Assembly: GCA_001025035.1 (NCBI GenBank)
Contig: LCZK01000008.1
Location: 280,960 to 344,959 of the forward strand
DNA: 64,000 nt
Source: Actinobacteria bacterium IMCC26207
Lineage (GTDB): Bacteria > Actinomycetota > Acidimicrobiia > Acidimicrobiales > Microtrichaceae
Direction of reading: 5' to 3'
Shown here: positions 52,775-61,585 of the stretch, piece after piece
Position numbering within the stretch: the stretch's first letter is position 1
Layout: every line of letters starts with the position of its first letter
Translations under genes and position numbers: made by a program
Notes under the pieces: model-generated
Told to the model about the DNA's origin: nothing
The model's database searches: none
The model's input: only the letters and a program-made list of their open reading frames with translations

Positions 52775-54661
52775 CTAGGCGACTGTCGTGTTGGTAACCA
52801 GCCCGGTTGCACCGGGGTTACCACCTGAGCCAGCTGAGCCACCAGATCCGCCAACGCCGCCGCTATAGCTCGGCGAACCACTCGGGGTGCTTGAGCCATC
52901 ACGTGACAAGCCAATTGCCGCGCCACCGCCACCGCCGCCACCAGCACCCGAAGCGCCGCCTGTGCCACCCGTTCCACCATTTCCACCGCCGCCTCCGCGA
53001 TCAAAGGCCACACCGCCAGAGCCACCCGAACCGCCAGGCTGACCCGCAGCTCCGCTACCTCCGGTGCCGCCGGCTCCACCCGTGCCTAGCTGAATCTGAA
53101 TTGCGATCAGCGTCGGAGATGCGTTCTGCAAGCGCAGGCCGATTGACTGTGCTCCTGCACCGCCACCAGCACCGCCCGCGGTTGCACGTGTTCCGCCACC
53201 GCCACCGCCACCGCCACCAGCGCCGGCATCATCAATGTTGCAATCATTTGCTCCGCCACCGCCACCAGCGCCACCGCCGGCTCCGTTCGCCCCGAGCAGA
53301 CCAGTTGCACCGTTCGCTCCTGCTGACCCGCCAGACCCAGCGCCGCCCGCTGTGCCGTTTGCGCCAGAGGACCCGCTACCTCCACGCAAGGTCGGACCAG
53401 TTCCGCCCAGCGTGCAAATTCCTACAAGGCCGTCGGTTGCTGCGCTACCTGCAGCACCTCCGCCGCCACCACCAACGCCACCACCGGAACCGCCGGAGTT
53501 GCCGGTCTGCGCGTCGCAGTTACTGCAGAGACCAGTCCAACCGCAAGACCCGTCAACAACGCCACCTTTGCCACCTGAACCGCCAGAATTGGCTCCCCCA
53601 CCGCCAGCGCCGCCGCCGCCAGCCGACGACGTATTGCATGCTCCACCAGGTTCAAATCCGTCACCGCCATTACTGCCAGTACCTGCTGTGCCGGACCACC
53701 CCGAACTGCCAGCAGCACCAGCGCTACCCGCTCCCGCTACACCTCCGGCAATGTTAAGGGAGTCCAGAACAAGGGCATTTGTGGAGTTGCGAACAAACAC
53801 GCCGTAGCTGCTGCTGCCTGCGCTTGCGGTGGTTCCCACAATGCTCAGGTCTGCCACTCGGGTTGCTGTTGAAATTCCATCCGCAATCACACCCACCGGG
53901 CCGTTGACCGTTGCGTCGAACGCTGCCGTGACGGTGGCAATACTTGGCGAGGTTGCCAGCACTCCTCGCTGAAAGTTCTGGCCGTACCCACCGCGCACCT
54001 CTAAGCCTGCTTGCACGGTGAACTTGCTGTACGAACCACCGGCAACGAACACGCTGCTCTTTGACTCGGCCACTGCGCGGGACTGACCCTGGGTAATCGA
54101 AGCGCAGGGTTCAAGAATCGTTCCGCAAGTTGAGGTGTTTGCTCCGGTCGAGGAGTTCACGAACACCGCCGCGGACTCGGTCCCGTCGATTCCATCGCAG
54201 TTGCTATCGATGTTGTCCCCAGCCGGGTCAGCGGCTCCAGGAAAGATTGCGCCGTCAGCGTCGTTGCAATCCGAGGGAACAAACACTCCATCGCCATCAC
54301 CATCTCCGTTCACCGTGATGGTGAGAGAGTCAGTGTCAGTTGCTCCCTTGTTGTCTGTCACCGTTAGGACTGCCGTAAAGGCGCCGGCTGTCGGGTAATT
54401 ACCAGTGGATGTCACGCCGCTGCCGTTGGTGCCATTTCCAAAGCTCCAGGAGTAGCTCACAATTGAGCCGTCGGAGTCGACTGAACCAGAGCCGTCGAAC
54501 GCAGCGCTCAAGGGCGCATTGCCAGAAAGTGGACTAGCCGTTGCAACCGCAATGGGCGCCAAGTTGGCAGTTCCACCGCCGCCTGGAGCTGGTGCACACG
54601 AGACTGCGAAGAGCAGTAGTGCAGCGGACACAACAGGCAGAACTCGGTAAGCGTTCTTCAT
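52775..54661 (-). CDS. Glycine-rich lipoprotein with PKD domain and MopE-type metal-binding motif
   Basis: This 628-aa protein starts at ATG 54661, with GGGGAG upstream. The signal peptide ends in lipobox AVSC. Its domains are a PKD domain (about 30-115; YSWSFGNGT), then an Asp-rich motif (DGDGVFVPSDCNDADG...SNCDGIDG) like the MopE/PF11617 putative metal-binding domain. A beta-helix-like region (about 170-310) follows. The last 300 residues are very Gly/Ala-rich with few other residues, like collagen-like or PE_PGRS tails, with several CxxC-like Cys. Surface-exposed; function unknown. The repeats make its antisense strand look coding, but this is an artefact. Confidence 0.85.
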   Translation of the reverse strand: MKNAYRVLPVVSAALLLFAVSCAPAPGGGGTANLAPIAVATASPLSGNAPLSAAFDGSGSVDSDGSIVSYSWSFGNGTNGSGVTSTGNYPTAGAFTAVLTVTDNKGATDTDSLTITVNGDGDGDGVFVPSDCNDADGAIFPGAADPAGDNIDSNCDGIDGTESAAVFVNSSTGANTSTCGTILEPCASITQGQSRAVAESKSSVFVAGGSYSKFTVQAGLEVRGGYGQNFQRGVLATSPSIATVTAAFDATVNGPVGVIADGISTATRVADLSIVGTTASAGSSSYGVFVRNSTNALVLDSLNIAGGVAGAGSAGAAGSSGWSGTAGTGSNGGDGFEPGGACNTSSAGGGGAGGGGANSGGSGGKGGVVDGSCGWTGLCSNCDAQTGNSGGSGGGVGGGGGGAAGSAATDGLVGICTLGGTGPTLRGGSGSSGANGTAGGAGSGGSAGANGATGLLGANGAGGGAGGGGGANDCNIDDAGAGGGGGGGGGTRATAGGAGGGAGAQSIGLRLQNASPTLIAIQIQLGTGGAGGTGGSGAAGQPGGSGGSGGVAFDRGGGGGNGGTGGTGGASGAGGGGGGGAAIGLSRDGSSTPSGSPSYSGGVGGSGGSAGSGGNPGATGLVTNTTVA

Positions 54662-54810
54662 GGCACTCCCCTTGATTTGGTCCGCACAGCAAGCGGACAT
54701 CCTCAGTCTTGGCCGGATTAGCTCAGTGGTCAACAGAATTGAGAAAAACAGTTCGCAGTGTTGAGCGACTGGCTGAGCGACTGCTTGAGCAAACAGTTGC
54801 ACTACAACGC

Positions 54811-55719
54811 TTATGCCGGTGCTTGAACCGTCACCTCTGACAGCGTCACAAAACCGTTATTGAACGCCGTGATGTCATCTGCAGGGTCTTGCAGGGTTGA
54901 GGTGCAGTCCTGATCGGCAATTGCCCCCTCGCCCGAGGCTGACATCGGAACCTCTACCTGAGCGCGAAGTGAACCCGTAGTGCAGACCGGCACGTTCAGA
55001 TTTTGAAGGACCAACTCCTTGCCCGTCAGTTTGCCCTCGAGCAAATCTTGGCGGTGTGCCTGAACCCACGTGACGACATAGCTTGCAGCAAGGTCGTAAT
55101 CAACCGCATCGGAGATGGCCGTGCTCGAGGCCAACGCCGGAATGTTCTTGGCGGCTGCCGCCCGAGCAGCGCCGATCGTTCCGGAAAGCGTGTTGCCCAC
55201 GGAGCCCAGGTTCTGGCCAGCGTTGACTCCCGTGACCACCAAGGCGGGTAGTTCTCCTATACCGCCATCTAGCGCCCAGTTCACAGCATCTGCTGGGTAG
55301 CCCTGCACGGAAGTCGCTGGATAACCGCTCGCTGTTGTGACCTCGCTCACCTGCAACTCGCCCTCCGAGGTTTTGCCGGCAGTACCACTTTGATTCTCAG
55401 CCGGGGCAGCCACAACCACCTCTGTGTCTGGCAGCGCTGCTAGTGCACGGACCACGGCATCGATTCCAGGTGCCGCATACCCATCATCGTTGGATACCAA
55501 AATGCGCAGAGTCTGCGACTCGGCTGCAACAGCAGAGGTACTGGACTGAGCAGATTTCTCTGTGGAGGAAGTCGAGGATTCTGCCCCCTCGCCACTGCTA
55601 CAAGAACTTAAGAGGCCACCGGCTAGTGCAAGCGCCAGCAGCCCTGCAGACGCCGATCGAGCAACACGGCGACGGGGTCGGCTCGTTGGAGAAACTCGAC
55701 TCTTCATTCCAGCAAACAT
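54811..55719 (-). CDS. SurE-like phosphatase with lipoprotein signal
   Basis: This 302-aa protein has a signal peptide with lipobox LSSC and a Ser/Thr-rich spacer. The SurE domain follows: ILVSNDDGYAAPGIDAV (metal-binding Asp-Asp), VVAAPAENQSG, GVNAGQNLG and SGTIGAARAAA. SurE is normally a cytosolic 5'/3'-nucleotidase of about 250 aa; this form appears exported and lipid-anchored. The metal-binding residues are kept, so it may be an active outer-face phosphatase. ATG 55719 is preferred; 55707 is also possible. It lies 149 bp from the glycine-rich lipoprotein, transcribed the same way. Confidence 0.88.
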   Translation of the reverse strand: MFAGMKSRVSPTSRPRRRVARSASAGLLALALAGGLLSSCSSGEGAESSTSSTEKSAQSSTSAVAAESQTLRILVSNDDGYAAPGIDAVVRALAALPDTEVVVAAPAENQSGTAGKTSEGELQVSEVTTASGYPATSVQGYPADAVNWALDGGIGELPALVVTGVNAGQNLGSVGNTLSGTIGAARAAAAKNIPALASSTAISDAVDYDLAASYVVTWVQAHRQDLLEGKLTGKELVLQNLNVPVCTTGSLRAQVEVPMSASGEGAIADQDCTSTLQDPADDITAFNNGFVTLSEVTVQAPA

Positions 55720-55911
55720 GAACGCTTCTTTCCGTGTGGGTGTCAACGATTGTTTGGACACCGAGTCGAACTGGACCCAGTGGGACACTGGCTACATGTC
55801 GAGGCTATGAGATCAGGAGGGCTGCCTTGGCATTATTCGACGGGAACTTCTGAGCCTGGCGCAGTAGCTTGTCAAGGCATCGTCCACCCGTGAGTACCCG
55901 TAGGAGCATCC

Positions 55912-56217
55912 ATGAGTTCAGTCAGAACACCCAGCTTGGCTTGGCGTTTGTTTGTCGTTGTAGGGGTGGGCACCTCGGTTGCGCTCACAGTGAGCGACCC
56001 AGCTTGGGAAAAGTGGAAGTCCGTAGCAGGTGAGAAACTCCCCCGACAGGCCGTTCGATCGGTGCTTGTCGGGACGGCCGCAATCCATAGCGCCGAGGCA
56101 GCCTCTTCCTACGTATCCGCCCGGCGCGGCAACCTAGAACAACCTGGCCGCTGGGCACTAGCTACGTTCCTCTGGGGATTCCCAGTTATGCGAAGGCTAC
56201 GCAAAGCGGCAGCCTGA
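55912..56217 (+). CDS. Small membrane protein, unknown
   Basis: This 101-aa protein has a clear ribosome site (AGGAG, about six bases). It shows an N-terminal hydrophobic segment (LFVVVGVGTSVALTV), a middle helix (VLVGTAAIHSAEAASSYVSARR) and a C-terminal hydrophobic segment (WALATFLWGFPVMRRLRKAAA), so two or three membrane passes. It resembles small actinobacterial membrane proteins that carry an H-x-x-E-A pattern, but I cannot name a family. Single gene. Confidence 0.75.
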   Translation: MSSVRTPSLAWRLFVVVGVGTSVALTVSDPAWEKWKSVAGEKLPRQAVRSVLVGTAAIHSAEAASSYVSARRGNLEQPGRWALATFLWGFPVMRRLRKAAA

Positions 56218-56270
56218 GGCGCAGTGCTCTCCGGCTCGGCGCATGCCGTCCGGCTAGAAGTAACGCGCTC

Positions 56271-57203
56271 TTAGAAATGCCAGGGGAAGGGCGACCAATC
56301 AGGCTCGCGCTTTTCCAAGAATGAGTCTCTGCCCTCTGCGGCTTCATCAGTCATATAGGCCAGGCGCGTGGTCTCGCCTGCAAAGATCTGCTGCCCCACT
56401 AGGCCGTCGTCAATCATGTTGAAGGAGTATTTCAACATGCGTTGTGCAGTCGGGCTTTTTGCGTTGACCTTCTTGGCCCAGTCCAGCGCCACCCGTTCAA
56501 GATCAGCGTGATCGACAACTGCGTTCACCATGCCCATGCGATGAGCATCCTCGGCCGAGTACTCATCTCCTAAGAAGAAGATTTCGCGAGCGAACTTCTG
56601 CCCAACTTGTCGCGCCAAGTATGCAGATCCAAAGCCTCCGTCAAAGCTGGCCACATCGGCATCGGTTTGTTTAAAGCGCGCGTGTTCTCGGCTAGCAATC
56701 GTCAGGTCGCAGACCACATGCAAACTGTGGCCCCCTCCAGCAGCCCAACCGGGAACCACGCAGATCACTACCTTGGGCATAAAGCGGATGAGTCGCTGAA
56801 CCTCGAGGATATGCAGCCGACCGCTGCGCGCTGGATCGATGCTCGCGGCAGTCTCTCCAACTTGGCCGGCCTCGCCATCTGCCACGGTGTAGCGGTATCC
56901 ATCTTTGCCACGGATTCGCTGGTCTCCACCCGAACAAAACGCCCAACCAGCGTCTTTGGGGGATGGACCATTGCCGGTCAACAACACACACCCGACATCA
57001 GATGACATGCGAGCGTGATCGAGCACTCGATACAACTCATCCACCGTCGCTGGACGAAAGGCATTGCGGATCTCTGGACGGTTAAACGCAATACGAACCG
57101 TGCCTGATTCTTTAGCTCGGTGATACGTGATGTCCTGGAGTTCAAATCCGGGTACGGAGTCCCAGGCTTGCGGGTCAAAAATCTCGGAGACGAATTCAGC
57201 CAT
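56271..57203 (-). CDS. menB: 1,4-dihydroxy-2-naphthoyl-CoA synthase
   Basis: This 310-aa crotonase-fold enzyme forms the naphthoate ring in menaquinone synthesis. The actinobacterial MenB length and the motifs FCSGGDQRIRGKDGY, VPGWAAGGGHSLHVVCDL and FKQTDADVASFDGGFGSAYLAR are all present. No other men gene is in the window. The start is taken from the family N-terminus. It is convergent with the small membrane protein gene at 55912. Confidence 0.96.
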   Translation of the reverse strand: MAEFVSEIFDPQAWDSVPGFELQDITYHRAKESGTVRIAFNRPEIRNAFRPATVDELYRVLDHARMSSDVGCVLLTGNGPSPKDAGWAFCSGGDQRIRGKDGYRYTVADGEAGQVGETAASIDPARSGRLHILEVQRLIRFMPKVVICVVPGWAAGGGHSLHVVCDLTIASREHARFKQTDADVASFDGGFGSAYLARQVGQKFAREIFFLGDEYSAEDAHRMGMVNAVVDHADLERVALDWAKKVNAKSPTAQRMLKYSFNMIDDGLVGQQIFAGETTRLAYMTDEAAEGRDSFLEKREPDWSPFPWHF

Positions 57204-57302
57204 AGCTCAGGAGTGTAGGACTGAGCATCACAGGCTGAGCCACCACACGATCGGTAGCCCTTACTGAGCTAGCTCTGGGCTTGCCGCCTTCTGGTGAGCT
57301 GG

Positions 57303-58316
57303 TCAGATCGCGTGGATCTGATCGATGACCTCTTCAAGCAGTCCATCCGCCAATCCATAGGGGGTATAGATCGCAACTCGCCCGGTGTGCGCTGCATATC
57401 GGCGCGCAATCTGAGCAGCAACCTCTTGCGGGGTACCACGCACGGCGATCGCATTGAGCAACTCATCATCGATCAACTCGGCTAGGTCCTCCCAGCGACC
57501 TTCACGAGTCAAGCTGCGCGCGAGTGGCTGAATATGACCCTTACCCTCAATCTCAAAAACCGGCTTATAAGCAGGTGTCGAGGCGTAAAAACCCAGCAAA
57601 GCGCGACATCCTGCATCTGCAGCATCCTGCTCCTCTGGGGTACGACCCACGCACACAATGAGTTCGGGCAAAATTTCGAACTCTTCAGCAGTCCCGACTG
57701 CAGCATCTCTGCGGCCAAGGCCGCTCTGCACTGCAGGGAGCGTCCGCTCCGTAAAGAACTGTTCCGATGTGACCGGCATGACGGCAAGACCGTCAGCAAC
57801 CTCGGCGGCCATCGCACACATTCTTGGTCCTAGGCCACCCACTACAACCAAGGGAGGTCCAAACTCGCTGGGCTGCGGCGAAAAGATAGGAGTCATCAAG
57901 GTGTGGGTCCGATACTGACCGTGGTAGTCAAGCGGAACACCGTCCTGCCAGGACGCAAATACTGCACGCAGTGCGCCCACGGTGTCTCGCATTCGCTCAA
58001 CCGGGTGGTCGAACTCTTCGCCGAATCTTCGCTCGATATGCGTGCGAATCTGTGTTCCGAGGCCAAGAGTGAATCGGTGCTGCGAGAGTTGCTGCAGGTC
58101 CCAAGCGGAGTGGGCCATATGCACCGCGTTTCGCGGAAACGCGATGGCGACGTTACTCATGAGCGATAAATCTGATGCGGCTGCGGCAACGGCAAGCGGC
58201 AAGAAAACGTCGTGAGGGCCCTCAAACGTGAACGCGCCGTCTACGCCGGCTGCTTGGAGGCGCTGGGCCTCGGCCCCAGCATCCGTGAGACCGTAAATGG
58301 GTGCAAGAACTTTCAC
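57303..58316 (-). CDS. Luciferase-like F420-type oxidoreductase (TIGR03617-like)
   Basis: This 337-aa TIM-barrel enzyme has the segments GAFTFEGPHDVFLPLAVAAA and FPRNAVHMAHSAWDLQQLS, which fit a TIGR03617-like subfamily of F420-dependent LLM enzymes. GTG 58316 (VKVLAPIYG) matches the family N-terminus; the frame is open to GTG 58343. It lies 48 bp after the SulP stop on the same strand. Substrate unknown. Confidence 0.88.
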   Translation of the reverse strand: MKVLAPIYGLTDAGAEAQRLQAAGVDGAFTFEGPHDVFLPLAVAAAASDLSLMSNVAIAFPRNAVHMAHSAWDLQQLSQHRFTLGLGTQIRTHIERRFGEEFDHPVERMRDTVGALRAVFASWQDGVPLDYHGQYRTHTLMTPIFSPQPSEFGPPLVVVGGLGPRMCAMAAEVADGLAVMPVTSEQFFTERTLPAVQSGLGRRDAAVGTAEEFEILPELIVCVGRTPEEQDAADAGCRALLGFYASTPAYKPVFEIEGKGHIQPLARSLTREGRWEDLAELIDDELLNAIAVRGTPQEVAAQIARRYAAHTGRVAIYTPYGLADGLLEEVIDQIHAI

Positions 58317-58364
58317 GTGACCTGCCTTCAGACCAGAGCGCACATGTGCGCTGAGCGCTTGAAC

Positions 58365-60047
58365 CTAGCTCTGCGGACCACCTGGGCCGAACTGAGCAAA
58401 TGCAATCTCGATGTCAGCGGTGAAGTGCAGGTGCCGCGAGAGGTCGTACTCGGTCAGCAGTTCTTGCACCTCGGGCGACACCTCAGTGAGAACAAAGTGC
58501 ACGCCTTGCGAGCTCACATCAAGACAGAGATCCTCCAAAACTCCTGATGCAGTGAAGTCAATATCGTCAACCGCTCGGCAATCCACAACAAACAACGTCA
58601 CCGGGGTCATCGCCTGCTTGAGTAGCTCTCGCACCCTCTCTGCAAACCAGTCGGCATTTTCAAAGAGAATTGGGCCGCCGAACCGATAGACAATCGCCCC
58701 GTCTACATGGGTTACTCCCAGCCGCGCTGCCACGATTGGATCAATCTGATCCTCATCAAGGAGTACTTGGTCCACTGGGTGGTACTGACGCCGGAGCCGG
58801 TCGACGAGCGAGACAGTCACCGCAACAAACACACCTATCTGCACGCCGATAAAACCCACTGCAATCAGAGCCACCATAGCTACGGTGAACTCGCTTCTTC
58901 GTTGTCTATAAATCTGTTTCAACTCCTCGGTGCGAATGAGACCCAAGCCGACAGCAAAGACAATCCCTGCAAGCACACCTTCGGGGATGTAATCAAAGAG
59001 CCCCGTGAATCCAATCAACACCACCGCGATGGTGGCAGCCATGACCAGATTCACCACCGGAGTGCTGCCGCCGACTCCATCTGCTGCTGCCGAGCGAGGT
59101 GGGCTGCCATTCACGGCAAAACCACCGGTGACTGCGCTGGCAGCATTGGCTAGCGAGAAGCCCAGCAGATCAAGGTTTTCATCATGTTCTTCTTGGTGTT
59201 GTCGAGCGTAGAACTTTGCCACGGGAGCGCTCTGAGCCAGGATCACGAGCGAGATCGCAAGCGCTGCAGGAACTAGCAACGTGAACTCTCCCAGCGAAAC
59301 TAACGGCAGACTAAATCCTGGTAGGCCCGCAGGAACTGCGCCCACTACCTCGATGCCGTGAGCCTCTGCTCCAATCAGCGTGGTCACACCCGTGGCTACT
59401 GTCAACGAGATCAGCGCAGCAGGTGCGCGTGGCACAAACGTTGACAGCCCAAGCATTAAGACCACAGCCAGAATTGATACTGCTGCTGTCCACAAGTTGG
59501 TCTCGTAGAGGTGCGTGAAGGTTGCGTACAGCCGGTGCGACATCGACCCAGAGGTCGAATAACCAAGCATGACAGAGGCCTTTGTGATCATGAGCGAGAT
59601 GCCGATGCCTCCAAGCATTCCCACCAGAACTGGCCGTGAAATTAGGTTCGCCAAAAACCCCAGACGGGCAATCGACATCACGAGCAGAACCACAGCGGTC
59701 AGCAGTCCCAGCGCTCCAATCGCAGCGACATGATTTGAGTCCCCCTGAATGGCAATTGCCGAAGCTCCCGCAGCGACCATGGCCGCTGTTGCTGAGTCCG
59801 CACCCACAACCAGGCGTCGAGTTGACCCGATAAAGGCAAAAACAATTGCAGGGAGCACTGCGCAGTACAGCCCTGTCTCTGGCGGTAGCCCCACGATCAC
59901 TGCGTAACCCAGCGACTCAGGAATCGCTATTGCGGCCACCGTCAGACCTGCAAGCACGTCGAATCGAAGCCAGCTCTTTTGGTAGCTGCGCAGCCAGTAC
60001 TGCGCCCAGAAGCTGCCAAGAGTTCCCCGAACTCTGTCGATGCGCAC
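58365..60047 (-). CDS. SulP family anion transporter with STAS domain
   Basis: This 560-aa protein has a SulP transmembrane domain (about 25-420), with the family region GLTVAAIAIPESLGYAVIVGLPPETGLY and many membrane helices. A cytoplasmic STAS domain follows (about 440-545; FVVDCRAVDDIDFTASGVLEDL). It may carry sulfate, bicarbonate or another anion; the subtype cannot be told from the sequence alone. It is the first of a possible two-gene unit with the LLM oxidoreductase. Confidence 0.93.
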   Translation of the reverse strand: MRIDRVRGTLGSFWAQYWLRSYQKSWLRFDVLAGLTVAAIAIPESLGYAVIVGLPPETGLYCAVLPAIVFAFIGSTRRLVVGADSATAAMVAAGASAIAIQGDSNHVAAIGALGLLTAVVLLVMSIARLGFLANLISRPVLVGMLGGIGISLMITKASVMLGYSTSGSMSHRLYATFTHLYETNLWTAAVSILAVVLMLGLSTFVPRAPAALISLTVATGVTTLIGAEAHGIEVVGAVPAGLPGFSLPLVSLGEFTLLVPAALAISLVILAQSAPVAKFYARQHQEEHDENLDLLGFSLANAASAVTGGFAVNGSPPRSAAADGVGGSTPVVNLVMAATIAVVLIGFTGLFDYIPEGVLAGIVFAVGLGLIRTEELKQIYRQRRSEFTVAMVALIAVGFIGVQIGVFVAVTVSLVDRLRRQYHPVDQVLLDEDQIDPIVAARLGVTHVDGAIVYRFGGPILFENADWFAERVRELLKQAMTPVTLFVVDCRAVDDIDFTASGVLEDLCLDVSSQGVHFVLTEVSPEVQELLTEYDLSRHLHFTADIEIAFAQFGPGGPQS

Positions 60048-60175
60048 GCCTGATTCTGTCAGGTAGGGCCAGCTGGTGGGTCGTTCTGAGCAATCTCACC
60101 CAATGGGATGAGAGGCCCTTGATCGCCGCGCCGCCTACAGTGACACTTGCTGGGTAAGGCGATCCGGGGAGTTCC

Positions 60176-61453
60176 GTGTATTTTTCTAACAAACAAGTCC
60201 AAGAGTTCACGCATGCGTCTCCGGTGCGAGAGAAAACTCGGTATTGGCGAAACCGCCTACCGCTGCTAGGAATCCTTCTCGCCGTTGGGGGCATCAGCGC
60301 CGCATGTACGCCCATGGTTGGCCCCGTTACCACGACTAGCACCACGATTCTCTCAACTACACCCGAGCAGCCAAACATCTTGACTTTTGCCACCTCTGGA
60401 AACATTGGAAGCAGCCCGGCCTTGGTGACTTTTTCTTGGACTGCGAGCGACGCCAACGGCGATCCGTTGACATGCAAGATTGATGGCAACGGTGACGGTA
60501 CTGACGATGTGACCATCCGCAACTGCGAGTTTGGAGGCAGTCGAAATGTTTCTGTCGTGCTGGATGATCCAGCAGTTGCGCAGACCTTCACAGCCCGATT
60601 GATCGTCGAGGATGCGAACACCCCCGCTGTGGTTCGAACCATCAATTTTGATCTGCAGCCCGGGCCGGCAGAACCGTTCAACATCACGCTTCGTGGGGCC
60701 AGCTCACTACCCACTGCTGCCCTTCCTGCTTTCAATGGCGCAGCAGCTAGGTGGGAACAGATTCTGACCGCCGGCGTAGAGGACTTTGGCGAGGTGCCAA
60801 CGAGTTGTATTCCTGAAGGCACCGAACCCATTGCTTCGGTGGACGACATTGTCATTGATGTCTCGGTCGTGCCGATCGACGGGGTGAACGGAATCCTCGG
60901 CCAAGCGGGACCCACCTGCGTGAGTTTGTCCACCGAACTGGGATTGCACGGCACTATCCAGTTTGACTCCGCAGACGTCACAGCGCTGCTTGCCAACGGC
61001 ACCTTTTCTGCTGTGGTACTGCATGAGATGGCTCACGTCTTGGGGTTTGGAACCTTGTGGAATACCACTTCCATTGGAGGAACACGCAACGTCACCCAAG
61101 GACAGGGAACTGGTAATCCACGATTCACTGGTGTGCGAGCCGTAGCGGAATGGTCGCGGCTAGGAGGCCTGAGTGGCGTCCCTCTTGAGAACACAGGCGG
61201 AGCCGGGACAGTCGGGTCGCACTGGAAGGAATCCACATTCGGGATTGAGCTCATGACTGGCTACATCAGCCCGAGCACCAACCCACTGAGCAGGCTCAGC
61301 ATTGCGCAGTTTGCCGACCTCGGTTACAACGTGGACATCTCCAAGGCCGATTCATACACTGTGCCGGGCTTTGGACTCCTCCGATCGGCTCTGCAGCAGG
61401 ACGCACCCATCGAGGGAATCATGCTCGCTCCCCCGATCAACACCACTCCCTGA
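60176..61453 (+). CDS. Leishmanolysin-like (M8) metalloprotease, lipoprotein
   Basis: This 425-aa protein starts at GTG, with GGGGAG upstream. It has a signal peptide with lipobox SAAC (Cys44), a Thr linker, a beta-sandwich-like domain (about 65-165) and a protease domain. Zinc ligands are His283 and His287 in HEMAHVLG, with catalytic Glu284. A distant His349 (GSHWKE) and Met-turn Met360 (ELMTGY) follow. The long insertion between the HExxH and the third His, and the ELMTG turn, match the M8 leishmanolysin family. It is a cell-surface protease; substrate unknown. The gene ends inside a 16-bp tandem repeat. Confidence 0.88.
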   Translation: MYFSNKQVQEFTHASPVREKTRYWRNRLPLLGILLAVGGISAACTPMVGPVTTTSTTILSTTPEQPNILTFATSGNIGSSPALVTFSWTASDANGDPLTCKIDGNGDGTDDVTIRNCEFGGSRNVSVVLDDPAVAQTFTARLIVEDANTPAVVRTINFDLQPGPAEPFNITLRGASSLPTAALPAFNGAAARWEQILTAGVEDFGEVPTSCIPEGTEPIASVDDIVIDVSVVPIDGVNGILGQAGPTCVSLSTELGLHGTIQFDSADVTALLANGTFSAVVLHEMAHVLGFGTLWNTTSIGGTRNVTQGQGTGNPRFTGVRAVAEWSRLGGLSGVPLENTGGAGTVGSHWKESTFGIELMTGYISPSTNPLSRLSIAQFADLGYNVDISKADSYTVPGFGLLRSALQQDAPIEGIMLAPPINTTP

Positions 61454-61511
61454 TTTACGAAAGCCCTGATTTACGAAAGCCCTGATTTACGCAAGCCCTG
61501 ATTTACGCAAG
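61448..61511. repeat. 16-bp tandem repeat copying the protease stop codon (4 copies)
   Basis: Four units (ccctgatttacgaaag, with a/c change in the last two) start at 61448, 61464, 61480 and 61496. The first holds the stop TGA. Because 16 is not a multiple of three, the copies put TGA in all three frames. Confidence 0.92.
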
Positions 61512-61559
61512 CCCCTATCTGCACAGGACCTGACCTGCACAAGCCCTAGCTCTCGCAAT

Positions 61560-61585
61560 TCAGCTTGGCTAAGAAATCAGCTTGG
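61560..61585. repeat. Direct repeat copying the GH1 stop codon
   Basis: TCAGCTTGG occurs at 61560 and 61577, with a 17-bp period. Read on the minus strand, the copy at 61577 holds the GH1 stop TGA and the other gives a second TGA. Confidence 0.75.

Noticed and set aside
52807..53807. Plus-strand frames rich in Pro, Arg and His
   Set aside because: Antisense of the glycine-rich tail; no ribosome site or recognisable domain.
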